Shown: piece by piece, positions 17,901-26,042 of the stretch | Numbering within the stretch: the stretch's first letter is position 1 | Layout: each line of letters opens with the position of its first letter | NCBI GenBank assembly: GCA_003140595.1 | Contig: PLKG01000091.1 | Coordinates: 70,807-115,213 of the forward strand | DNA from: Acidimicrobiaceae bacterium | GTDB lineage: Bacteria > Actinomycetota > Acidimicrobiia > Acidimicrobiales > Bog-793 | Direction of reading: 5' to 3' | Length of the DNA stretch: 44,407 nucleotides | Made by a program: the position numbers and the translations under genes | The notes under the pieces: model-generated | Seen by the model: only the letters and a program-made list of their open reading frames with translations | Database searches by the model: none | What the model was told of the DNA's origin: nothing

Positions 17901-18791
17901 ATGGCGTATGAAGAGCCTCCACGGCACAACCGGACAAGCAAGCCCCTCTCCTACGGAGTCTTCCTCCCAGCCTTCGCCGAGTTCGCCGAGCCGAAGCGCC
18001 TCGTCGCGCTGGCGCAATCTGCGGAACAGGCTGGATGGGACGGCCTGTACTTGTGGGACCACATGCTGACGATTCCTGGGATGGCAGTCGCCGACTCGTT
18101 CGTCATGGCGGCGGCGATCGCCCAAGCGACCGAGCGGATCCGCTTGGGGATGATGGTCACGCCGCTCCCCCGCCGCCGGCCCTGGGTGTTCGCGCGGCAG
18201 GCCGCAACCCTTGACCAGCTATCTGAGGGCCGGCTCGATATCGGTGTCGGCCTCGGCCACGACGGATGGAGGGAGTTCAGCTCGTTCTCCGGGGAAGTCG
18301 TCGACCCGGTGGAGAGGGCCTCCTTTCTCGACGACTCGCTCGAGATCCTCCGGCGCTTCTGGTCGGGCAAGCCGGTCGAGTTCGAAGGCGAGCGGATCTG
18401 GGTGAACAGCCCACCGTTTCTTCCGACGCCGGTCCAAGATCCACTGCCGGTCTGGGTGGCTGCTAGATGGCCGCACCAACGTCCCCTAACCCGGGCCGCA
18501 CGCAACCAGGGTTGCTTCCCTCTTTTCGATCCGGGTGGGCGCGACCTCCCGGGGCTGCCCGAACCGGAACAGGTGGCAGCGGTGCGGACAAAGCTCCTCG
18601 ATCGAGGGGGACCGACCGACATCGACATCATTTGTCGCGGCGTGTCGGGGCCTGCTGACGGCCACGATCTTTCTTCGCAGTTTGCAGCTCTCGAGCAAGC
18701 AGGCATGACGTGGTGGCTCGAATCGTTCGGCCGCGGCGAGCCGCCCGCGGAACAGGTCGAAGCCGTCGTTGCCGCCGGGCCTCCCCGCTGA
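17901..18791 (+). CDS. LLM-class flavin-dependent oxidoreductase (F420-type)
   Basis: A 296-residue TIM-barrel enzyme of the bacterial luciferase-like superfamily. It shows SYGVFLPAF at the first strand, AEQAGWDGLYLWDHM, the RIRLGMMVTPLPRRRPWVFARQAATLDQLS block and GRLDIGVGLGHD, which closely follow actinobacterial F420-dependent members. These transfer hydride between F420H2 (or FMN) and varied substrates; the exact reaction is not predictable. The ATG at 17901 lacks a good Shine-Dalgarno sequence. The gene ends 32 bases before the convergent end of the sugar permease relic. Family call is firm, cofactor call is inference. Confidence 0.88.
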   Translation: MAYEEPPRHNRTSKPLSYGVFLPAFAEFAEPKRLVALAQSAEQAGWDGLYLWDHMLTIPGMAVADSFVMAAAIAQATERIRLGMMVTPLPRRRPWVFARQAATLDQLSEGRLDIGVGLGHDGWREFSSFSGEVVDPVERASFLDDSLEILRRFWSGKPVEFEGERIWVNSPPFLPTPVQDPLPVWVAARWPHQRPLTRAARNQGCFPLFDPGGRDLPGLPEPEQVAAVRTKLLDRGGPTDIDIICRGVSGPADGHDLSSQFAALEQAGMTWWLESFGRGEPPAEQVEAVVAAGPPR

Positions 18792-18823
18792 GCGCGTTCG
18801 CCCGCTGAGATCCGAGCTCGGCC

Positions 18824-19671
18824 CTACTGTTTGAGCGACCCTTCGAGGCGACCGCGCACTAGGTATCGCTGGAAGACGAAGAAAAGCACCGCGATCGGTA
18901 TCGTCGTGAGCAGGGCGGCCCCGAGTTTGAGCGGGAACTGGTTGCCCGCCGACAAGCCACCACCCACGATGTTCGCGAGGCCCGTGGTAAGGGTGAAGTA
19001 CTGCGGCGAGACGGTCGCCACTTCGAAGAAGGCGAACTCGTTCCAGGCGCCCTGGAACGACAGGATCGCGAGAGTGATGATGCCGGGTCGGACCACCGGC
19101 AGGACCACTTTCCACCAGGTCATGAATACGCCGGCACCGTCTATTCGTGCTGCCTCCTCGAGCGCTAGCGGCACCTGCAGGAAGAACTGGCGCATCATGA
19201 ATATCCCGGTTGCGTCGACGCTTATGGGCAAGATCATCCCCGGATAGCTGTTGAACAGCCCGAGCTGTTTCAAGATCAGAAAGCGCGGGATGAGCAGCAC
19301 GACGCCGTGGCGACGATGAGGCCGAAAACGATCCGACGGCCGCGGAAGTCGAGCCGGGCCAGCGCGTAGCCGGCCAGGCTGTCGAGGAACACGCGGGAAA
19401 CTGTGAGCACGGTCGAGACGAACGCGCTGTTGAAGAGCCAGCGCGGGAAGTCGGTGACCCCGACGTTGCTGATGCCGAAGATCTGGTCCCACGCCAAGAG
19501 GGTCGCCGGGTGGGGAATCGGGGAGAGCCCGTTCACGCTCGCGTCGGCGTCGGTCTTGAAGGAGTTGGCGAGCTGGATGGCGAACGGTGCCAGGTAGACG
19601 AGGGCGAAGACGCCGAGCAGCACGTAGACGAGGATCTGCCAATGCAGTGACCGATGCGAGCGCGTCCTCAC
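18824..19671 (-). pseudogene. MalG-like carbohydrate ABC permease, frameshifted
   Basis: Inner-membrane permease of the CUT1 sugar importer class. The N-terminal half is in one frame from GTG 19671 (LVYLAPFAIQLANSFKTDAD to RRIVFGLIVAT) and the C-terminal half in another (GVVLLIPRFLILKQLGLFNSY onward). The switch lies near 19304-19310, where about 13 bases encoding the usual short M-x-x-P segment appear missing. The EAA loop for ATPase contact is intact in the second half (EEAARIDGAGVFMTWWKVVLP). Apart from this lesion the gene is complete, ending in the family's RYLVRGRLEGSLKQ tail. Its start overlaps the upstream permease stop by GTGA, a normal malFG arrangement, with GAGGAT as ribosome-binding site. 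Mutation, assembly error or a sequencing gap could all explain it. Confidence 0.82.
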
Positions 19672-20245
19672 TTGGTGAGATCCTCCTTCACGAACTTCCG
19701 CTGCAGGAGGGTGAGCATCACTATGAACGCGAACAACATGAAGGCGATCGCCGCGCCCTCACCGAAGGCGTAGTCCGAGAAGCTCACCTGGTACGCGAGG
19801 AACGCAGGAGTCACCATCGTCGGGTTGTGCGGCCCGGTGAGGTAGCTCTGGTCGAAGACCTGCCACGTGCCAATGAAGCCGAGCGTTGCGACAAGCAGGA
19901 CAATCGGTCGAAGCATCGGCAAGGTGACATGGCGGAAACGCTGCCAGGAAGTCGCGCCGTCGATCTCACTCGCCTCCTCGGCCTCCTCTGAGATGTTCTG
20001 CAACGCGGCGAGGAAGAACAACGTGAAGGTTCCAGACGTCGTCCAGACGGCGAGGACGATGAGCACGCACATCCCGAGCGAGGGCCCGGAGAGCCAGCCC
20101 CAGGCAGAGATCCCGAGGAACTGGTGGGTCGCCCAAGCCGGTGCATTGTGCACGCCCATCATGCCCAGGATCGAGCTGAAGATCCCGTTCTGGTCATAGA
20201 GCCAGTTCGGCCCGGTGATGCCGACGAAGCCCAGAACACGGTTGA
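19668..20245 (-). pseudogene. MalF-like carbohydrate ABC permease, 5'-truncated
   Basis: The C-terminal two thirds of a CUT1-type sugar permease. Recognisable sequence begins at GAVNRVLGFVGITGPNWL (about 20245) and continues through helices to EEASEIDGATSWQRFRHVTLP, the EAA loop, ending VKEDLTK. The first 100 or so residues, including the initial helices, are absent. Where they should start, the DNA instead encodes thioredoxin reductase on the other strand. The gene overlaps the MalG-like relic by four bases (GTGA). No sugar-binding protein or MsmK-type ATPase is present, so the transporter is non-functional as seen. Confidence 0.85.
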
Positions 20246-20926
20246 CCGCGCCAGAGCGCCAACGGCGACCACTACCACGCCCGCGCCGTGTTAGTGGCAA
20301 CCGGCTCCAGCTACCGCCGTACGGGCGCGCCTGGTGAGGAAGGGTTGATCGGCGCAGGCATCCACTTCTGCGCGACCTGCGACGGCCCCTTCTATAAGGG
20401 TGCCTCCCAACTCATGGTGCTGGGCGGCGGGAACAGCGGCCTGGAGGAAGGCCTTTTCCTGACCAGGTTCGTCGACAAGGTGGTGATCGTCGAGCACAAC
20501 GACAAACTGGCAGCCCACAAGCTCCTGCAGGACAAAGTGGTGGCTCACCCGAAGATGGAACTCTTGCTCAACCGCAACGTGAGGGAGTTCCAGCCCAAGA
20601 ACGACGGCAGCGGCAAGCTCGGCACGGTCATCTTGGAGGACCGAAAGACGGGCGAGGCCACAGAGCACCACCCGGCGGGCTGCTTCGTGTTCATCGGCCT
20701 GGACCCCAACACCGCCTTTGTAAGGGGCCAGGTGAACCTGGAAGAGCGGGGATTCATCGAGACCGACGCAAGCTTCATGACGTCGATGCCGGGCGTATTC
20801 GCCGCCGGCGACGTTCGTGCCGGGTCTACAAAGCAGCTCGCCACGGCGGTAGGCGAGGGCGCGGCTGCCTCGATCCAGATCCGCCAGTACCTCGAGAGCC
20901 AGCTCGCCACGGCAGGAATGGTCTAG
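20246..20926 (+). pseudogene. Thioredoxin reductase-like flavoprotein, N-terminally truncated
   Basis: About 226 residues of a thioredoxin-disulfide-reductase-family FAD protein. The sequence starts inside the FAD domain (NGDHYHARAVLVATGS), then has the redox centre FCATCDGPFYKG with both cysteines, the NAD(P)H-binding motif VLGGGNSGLEEG, and the FAD C-terminal motif GVFAAGDVRAGSTKQLATAVGEG. The N-terminal GxGxxG dinucleotide motif and the first 100 or so residues are missing, and an in-frame TGA at 20243-20245 closes the frame upstream. GTG at 20288 could start translation but would give an enzyme without its FAD fold. The truncation point coincides with that of the MalF relic on the opposite strand. 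Confidence 0.88.
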
Positions 20927-21045
20927 TAATCGTGGCAACGGTCGGACGCGCTGAATGACCGTGTTCCTCGCTCGCGGCGGGTACTACGCCCGATCTTCAT
21001 TCAGAGGCGGATTCCCTGGACTCGCCGACCGTTTCGGACCATTGA

Positions 21046-21591
21046 TCAACTAGGGCCAAGGTACAGCTCGATCTCGGGAAGAAACCACTCCGAAATGACC
21101 ATGACGGCCATCCCGTCGATGTCGACCCTGTAGGTCCTGGCAAAGACGTAATCCTCGGGCGGCTTGGTTCCGGCGAATTCCGCTACGCGAAGCTCACCGG
21201 GGCCGGGAAGCTGGAACCGAGTGAAGCTGATCCCTTCTTTGGTCAGGATTCGCCCGATCGGGTCATCGCTGGTCTCGAGTTGGTGGCAGAAGGCGCCGGG
21301 AAGACGGGCCGGGTCCAGCAGGCTCGCGGCATGCACGTACGTCTTCGCCGATCTTCGTCCCTGAAGGACCGTCGACCGCTGGAGCAACGGGTGCCCACTA
21401 GCAACACCGAGGAGGTTCGGCGTGCCCGCCTCGATCATCACGTGGCACCGCTGGTGCGCGTCGACGGGCTCGCCGACCAGCTCTTCCAGGAACGCGGTCA
21501 CCGTTGCACCGGTCTGACCAAGCGCCGATTCCAAACTCAGCCGTAGGGTCACTCCACCATTGAATCGCACGACGGGTCGTTCCGCTGACAT
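21046..21591 (-). CDS. DUF98 / UTRA-like (chorismate-lyase fold) protein
   Basis: A 181-residue protein resembling the chorismate pyruvate-lyase fold shared by UbiC, DUF98 and the UTRA ligand domain of GntR regulators. Supporting patterns are FLEELVGEPVDAH, then HPLLQRSTVLQGRRSAKTYV, LLDPARLPGAF and ETSDDPIGRILTKEGI. No DNA-binding helix-turn-helix precedes it, so it is not a complete GntR regulator. It could bind or cleave a small aromatic carboxylate. The ATG at 21591 has no clear ribosome-binding site. It stands alone between the reductase relic and a gene-poor stretch. Confidence 0.6.
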   Translation of the reverse strand: MSAERPVVRFNGGVTLRLSLESALGQTGATVTAFLEELVGEPVDAHQRCHVMIEAGTPNLLGVASGHPLLQRSTVLQGRRSAKTYVHAASLLDPARLPGAFCHQLETSDDPIGRILTKEGISFTRFQLPGPGELRVAEFAGTKPPEDYVFARTYRVDIDGMAVMVISEWFLPEIELYLGPS

Positions 21592-21969
21592 TGATCACCG
21601 AAGCTGCGACAGAGGAGGCGGCACCAAGAGCGGGCTGCCAGCGCGAGTCAAAGCGGTGCGATACCGACCGAGGCCGCGTACGAAGGGTCCGGGGCCCTTC
21701 GATGTCGCTTCGGCCTCGCCGACGCAGAGCTTCCCGGTCGCGTCCGTGTGTAGAACAGGCTGCGCGCCAGTCTCCTGCGCAGTACTGAGGCCAGTCGCCC
21801 CAACGGCGAGGATCTTGGGTTGGGAGACTGCGCAGGCTCGGTCGGGATGGTTAGGCTGTCGCCCTCGTTGCACATCAGAGAGAACTCGTCACAAATCACA
21901 TGAGGTCGCCCGGGGGTGGCTTGCGACTCAAAGCAATCCGGTCGCTTGGGCGAGGAAAGGGGCACCAAA
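21592..21969. other. Gene-poor stretch
   Basis: This 378-base interval lies between the divergent DUF98-like gene and the dioxygenase gene. Open frames exist on both strands but none shows family motifs or a good start site. It presumably contains promoters for both flanking genes; none was identified with confidence. Confidence 0.5.
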
Positions 21970-22923
21970 GTGGATATTCCGGCCAGTTCGGCTGCCGTTG
22001 GCGGCGGGTGTGTCGCAGGACAAGGCTCGGCTGAGCCGATACCTGGCGAGGTCCCGCGTGGCGGGAGCCTGACTGCCGATCAGGCCGAGCGCTACGAGGA
22101 GGAGGGCTACCTCGTGCTCCCCGATCTTCTCGACGACGAGGACCTGGCGCCGGCGCGCGCCGCAATGATGCAGAAGGTCGACCAAATGGCTGCTGACCTC
22201 CTCGCCGGTGGCTTGATTACAGATCCTCTGATCGACGAACCCTTCCGCACCCGACTCGCGCGTCTCTTCGACGGCCTCGGCGAAGAGGAGTTCCTCGCGT
22301 ACGGACGTAGCTGGCGCGATCGACTTCCTGGCTACTTCGTGCTGATGAGCAATCCGAAGATCCTTGACGCGGTCGAGAGCCTGATCGGACCCGAGATCTA
22401 CTCGAACCCCGTTTACAACGTGCGCCCGAAAGTGCCGCGCGTCGCGGCCGGCGCGGTGCCCTGGCATCAGGACAAGTCGTACTGGCCTGACGCGAACTCG
22501 AACCCGGTCATCACGGTGTGGATCTCGCTCGTCGATGCCACTTTGGATAACGGCTGCCTCCATATGATTCCGAGGACTCAGCGCGAACAGCTGCTCAACT
22601 TCGGCGAAGAGACATATTCGGGTACTGGGTACCTGCAGGTCGAGGACCGCCATTTCGACCAGTCGCTCAGGAGTCGCGTCCGAGCGCTGCCCGTCAAGAC
22701 TGGAACAGCCGTCCTCTTCAACGACCGGCTCATCCACTCCTCAACTCCGAACAATTCAGACCACGTCCGCTGGAGCGTGGACCTGCGCTACCAACCCACC
22801 GACCAGGATCCGATGCCCCAGTACGGCGCGGGGTTCCTCGCACGCAGCCGCGTGCACCCCGAGCGCGTGGCGAACCTGGAGGACTGGCTCGCCGGGCGTC
22901 CGGAGGCATTGCCAGGCGACTGA
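21970..22923 (+). CDS. Phytanoyl-CoA dioxygenase (PhyH) family protein
   Basis: A 317-residue Fe(II)/2-oxoglutarate-dependent oxygenase of the PhyH family. The N-terminal element LTADQAERYEEEGYLVLPDLLDDEDL is the family's opening. Iron ligands are His166 and Asp168 in WHQDKSYW and the distal His in RLIHSSTPN (about 256). An Arg in DHVRWSVDLRY (about 269) is placed to hold 2-oxoglutarate. Members hydroxylate diverse substrates including secondary metabolites, so the substrate is open. GTG at 21970 is preferred because GAGGAAAGGGG lies just upstream, whereas the in-frame ATG at 21916 adds residues with no homology. It may be followed by the SDR relic as a former operon. Confidence 0.88.
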   Translation: MDIPASSAAVGGGCVAGQGSAEPIPGEVPRGGSLTADQAERYEEEGYLVLPDLLDDEDLAPARAAMMQKVDQMAADLLAGGLITDPLIDEPFRTRLARLFDGLGEEEFLAYGRSWRDRLPGYFVLMSNPKILDAVESLIGPEIYSNPVYNVRPKVPRVAAGAVPWHQDKSYWPDANSNPVITVWISLVDATLDNGCLHMIPRTQREQLLNFGEETYSGTGYLQVEDRHFDQSLRSRVRALPVKTGTAVLFNDRLIHSSTPNNSDHVRWSVDLRYQPTDQDPMPQYGAGFLARSRVHPERVANLEDWLAGRPEALPGD

Positions 22924-23003
22924 ACTCGTCGGAGCATCCCGCCGCGGCCGTGATCTCGTCGGCCCTCACAACGGGCGGTCGGCGTCTCAGGACGCGAGCT
23001 TAG

Positions 23004-23423
23004 GGTCACAATGTGATTGGACCATTTTGCGGTGCCAATCAGGCCGTACGCCGGATGACTACCGCACACGGCGGCACTGGCGGCTTCATCGTCGACGTCT
23101 CGTCAACGGCGTCCCTGTTCCGGAGTCCTGGCGAGTACGTCGATCACGCCGCGCCAAAAGGGGCTGTCGACACTATGACCCTCGGCCTTGCGCGCGAGGT
23201 CGCCGTCGAAGACGCCCGCGTGAAAGGCCTTTGGCCAGGTTCCATGGAGACCGACATGCACGCGAGTGGTTGCCAGTCAGGGCGCGTCGAACGACTCGCC
23301 TCGGCTATTCCGATGCAGCGTGGCGGCCAACCGGCGGAGGTGGCTGAGGCGATCGCCTGGCTCTGCTCAAACTCTGCCTCCTTCGTCACTGGTGCACTAC
23401 TGCACGTGAGCAGCGGTCGGTGA
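23004..23423 (+). pseudogene. Short-chain dehydrogenase (SDR) fragment
   Basis: The C-terminal half of a classical SDR. The frame opens directly after a TAG at 23001-23003 with NVIGPFCGANQAVRRM, which in intact enzymes lies about 100 residues in. GGFIVDVSSTAS holds the Ser strand, but the YxxxK site reads EYVDHAAPKGA: the catalytic Tyr position is His and the following Ser is Pro, while Lys remains. The expected NxVxPG segment reads KGLWPGSMETDM. The tail EVAEAIAWLCSNSASFVTGALLHV is intact. The Rossmann GxxxGxG half is absent. It is an inactive relic on the dioxygenase strand. Confidence 0.82.
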
Positions 23424-23772
23424 CACAACGGAGCTCTCTCATCCTGGCAATACTCCAAGTCGGTTAGCACGGCATACAGAACGCCTTCGCTCCAAGTCGC
23501 CATGTGTCTGACCACGGGACAAGAGTTAGTTCTGTCCGGTGATCACTCTCAGGGGTGCCAGGTAGATCTCCGAAGCGGGCGACACGACCTTGACAAAAGA
23601 GCGAAGAGTCCCAGGTGCGAGAGCGGCACGACGGCATGTCTCCATCCCCACCCCAAGCAACCGTCCCCGGGTCCGACACGAGCCTCCGAGAGCACCGGTA
23701 GAGGTGTACGGTACTTCCCACTTGCTCGTTTCACTTCAGGGGGCGAGACCAATAAACCGGGGGGAAATGAAG
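23424..23772. other. Gene-poor stretch
   Basis: Nothing recognisable is encoded in these 349 bases. The last part must contain the promoter of the small monooxygenase-like gene that follows, with a purine-rich ribosome-binding site (GGGGGGAAA) just before its start. Confidence 0.5.
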
Positions 23773-24063
23773 ATGGCTTACGGAGTAGTGCATCAATTCG
23801 CGGGTGGCACGAAAGAGCAGTACGAGGCGTCGCTCGCAGCTGTCCATCCCAGCGAAGGTGGCCTGCCGGAGGGCCAGTTGTTTCACGCGGCTGGGCCTTC
23901 GGCCGGTGGCTGGACGATCGTCGCGGTCCATGAGTCGCAACGCAGCTGGGAGCGATTCCGTGACAGCGTCTTGATGCCCAAGATGGCTGCGGGCATTGAA
24001 GGTGGCTTCACCGTGCCTCCGCAGGAAACCTCATTCGAGGTCTACAACGAGGTGACCGCCTAA
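23773..24063 (+). CDS. Small dimeric alpha/beta-barrel (ABM-like) protein
   Basis: A 96-residue protein resembling the antibiotic-biosynthesis-monooxygenase-like/dimeric ferredoxin-like fold found widely in actinobacteria. It has an opening strand MAYGVVHQF, a helix (TKEQYEASLAAVHP), LPEGQLFHAAGPSAGGWTIVAVHESQ and a C-terminal helix (SWERFRDSVLMPKMAAGI). ATG at 23773 is preferred over ATG at 23767 because the G-rich ribosome-binding site at 23759-23765 gives a normal spacing of about seven bases. No conserved catalytic residues are obvious. It may act as a small oxygenase, isomerase or stress-related protein; function unproven. Confidence 0.78.
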   Translation: MAYGVVHQFAGGTKEQYEASLAAVHPSEGGLPEGQLFHAAGPSAGGWTIVAVHESQRSWERFRDSVLMPKMAAGIEGGFTVPPQETSFEVYNEVTA

Positions 24064-24529
24064 CCCGAGGCGCATCGCGGCGCAGCGCCGTTGTCTCAGG
24101 GTCGCCAATCTCCTCGTCTGTAAGGAGTCGACGTTCGATGACAGCCGGGGCCTTCTTCTAGCTGAGCTGAGAAGATCACAACCTGATGAGAAGTCCTAGC
24201 CTCTTCGTCGGCGAGAAGGTCAATGGTCCGCCAGACTGGGGACTGCCTCGAGTTCGTGCTGGGTCTTTGACTTCCGCTCCCAGCAGCGACGGCCTTTTCG
24301 CGACTAGTACTAATCGCGTCGCATCAGGCGGACGCCCAAGCTACCGCTCTCCTGCACACCGGAGGCGAGCACGTGATTATTCCCTCGACGGCGGCTAGCG
24401 ACTTGTGGCACGAGAACGCGTGTGGCTTGTTCACCGCACCGGTGTGATGTCTCAGGTCCCCGTCCGGTAGCTCAACGCACGCGACCAGGCGTACCGGCCA
24501 TTTGGGCGAAGGTTGCCGCCCCTGGATTG
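24064..24529. other. Gene-poor stretch
   Basis: These 466 bases lie between convergent genes. A short open frame at 24186-24398 has no motif, poor coding character and no good start. A small GC palindrome (CGGCGCAGCGCCG near 24077-24089) just after the upstream stop could form a weak terminator. Nothing else was seen. Confidence 0.45.
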
Positions 24530-25126
24530 TCATGACACAGCTGGGAGGTAGACATCTGCCCGCCAACGTCTGATCGGACCGGCAGTGCTCAGCGCACCGA
24601 CTGCCCGCAGTGCCCACTTGAGCACCTGCTCATTAGGCTCGTCTGAAGGAAGACGCAAGACGAGCCCTCGGCGAGGATGATCCTGGTCGACAATCCAGGT
24701 CTTTGGAATCGCAACAGCAAGCGATTGCAACTCGGCGAAGACGCGATGCCCAGTGACGTGGGTGATGCCAAGACTCGCCTGCACGAGTCCACGGCGATTG
24801 TGGCTCCCGGGGACCCACGTACACATCGTTGCGCCGGTGGAGCCTCCGCTGAACAAGGTGAAGAACCCAAGCGAGGTCGGCCTATCGTCCTCGTCGTTGA
24901 TCCTGGGTATCAGATTGATCCACCCATCCTCTGCACTGCCGAGCCGCGCCATGCAAGCGACGATCTGCGTCAACTCGTCGTCGGTGAATGCCACACGCTC
25001 GATTTCTCGCAGCTTGCGATGCACTCGAGGAGTATTGCAGTCGGCAGCGCCCCAAGGCGCCGGAATCCGGTTCGTCTCACCCTGAACACGCATGTGGACC
25101 TTCAGCCACTGCTGGAACGGCCCCAT
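24530..25126 (-). CDS. Conserved-looking hypothetical protein
   Basis: A 198-residue cytosolic protein with normal coding character but no function I can name. Distinct blocks are FTDDELTQIVACMARLGSAE, DGWINLIPRIN, a Gly/Ser-rich turn (FSGGSTGATMCTWVPG), ASLGITHVTGHRVFAEL, then TWIVDQDHPRRGLVLRLP and a C-terminal helix ending GPIRRWRADVYLP. The pattern suggests a compact alpha/beta protein without membrane segments or a signal peptide. ATG at 25126 is used; a TTG at 25174 in the same frame is possible, and neither has a strong ribosome-binding site. No operon partner. Confidence 0.6.
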   Translation of the reverse strand: MGPFQQWLKVHMRVQGETNRIPAPWGAADCNTPRVHRKLREIERVAFTDDELTQIVACMARLGSAEDGWINLIPRINDEDDRPTSLGFFTLFSGGSTGATMCTWVPGSHNRRGLVQASLGITHVTGHRVFAELQSLAVAIPKTWIVDQDHPRRGLVLRLPSDEPNEQVLKWALRAVGALSTAGPIRRWRADVYLPAVS

Positions 25127-26042
25127 CCCCGCCAATCTCGGAGCGGCCGTCCGGACAACACCAGTCCTAGCCAACTCGGTAACTTCATGCGATCCGTGCC
25201 GGTGACCCGGTTACCCAACCGGGACGTGACCAACATCCCAAGGGCAGCCCTCCACGTTCAACTCCCCCGTCCGTTCGGTTTCGCCTCCTCAGCTCAGCCG
25301 CAGCAGTGATATCCGCCGTTTCGGGCTCTCGATCCCGACTACCTCGCCGATAAGTCTCCACCGGCTGTGCAGCTGTCGGAGCAGCGGTCGTAGTGGGTGT
25401 TGCCGAACTCGAACGCATCGGGCTTGGGTGTGATGACCCCTAGCACGAGCCATTGCGCACGGCGACTATCGGTGAAGTCGTGCGCCGCCGAGAACCTCTT
25501 GCCCACCGGAGCGACAGTTGGCCACCGACTTTCAGTACCGAACGAGTGAGGCGTCGCCATTCGTCGCCATGAACTACACGCCCGCGGCGCCTGCAGCTCG
25601 CAGGACGCCAAGAACAAGCTGACACGCCGACAGTCAGTTTGCGACATGACATGGTCTCAACTACGGCGCGGGGTCCGACACATACGCGGAGCTGGGCCTC
25701 AGACTAGGCACGACCCTCGGCGACATCAAGGAATCGGGCGGAACCTGAGCTTCCGCTGTCCCGTCGGCACCTGCCAAAAGGTTGCCCCCCAGAATTTCGA
25801 CGAGGCAACACGACGTCATCCAGCCGGTAGGTACGAATCCCCATTCCTCCGCGAACGATCACGGTCGGCTGCGGGGGGCATCTATTTGCCACCGCCACTA
25901 CAGAAGGCCTGGTCCTCCCCGGGCGACAGGCGGCCTCGGGTCGCCAGTCGAAGGGTCTCATTGAGCACGAACGTCACCGCACTCAAGTTGCGGATAGCAC
26001 GAGCCGATATTGGTTGGCAAGGTTTCGACTTCAGGGGCGCAC
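25127..26042. other. Gene-poor stretch before the cyclic-di-GMP gene
   Basis: About 900 bases with several overlapping short open frames on both strands, none with family motifs or convincing starts. A minus-strand segment near 25370-25500 has weak protein-like character (HDFTDSRRAQWLVLGVI) that might be remnant coding sequence, but I cannot identify it. The downstream part should hold the promoter of the signalling operon. Confidence 0.45.
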
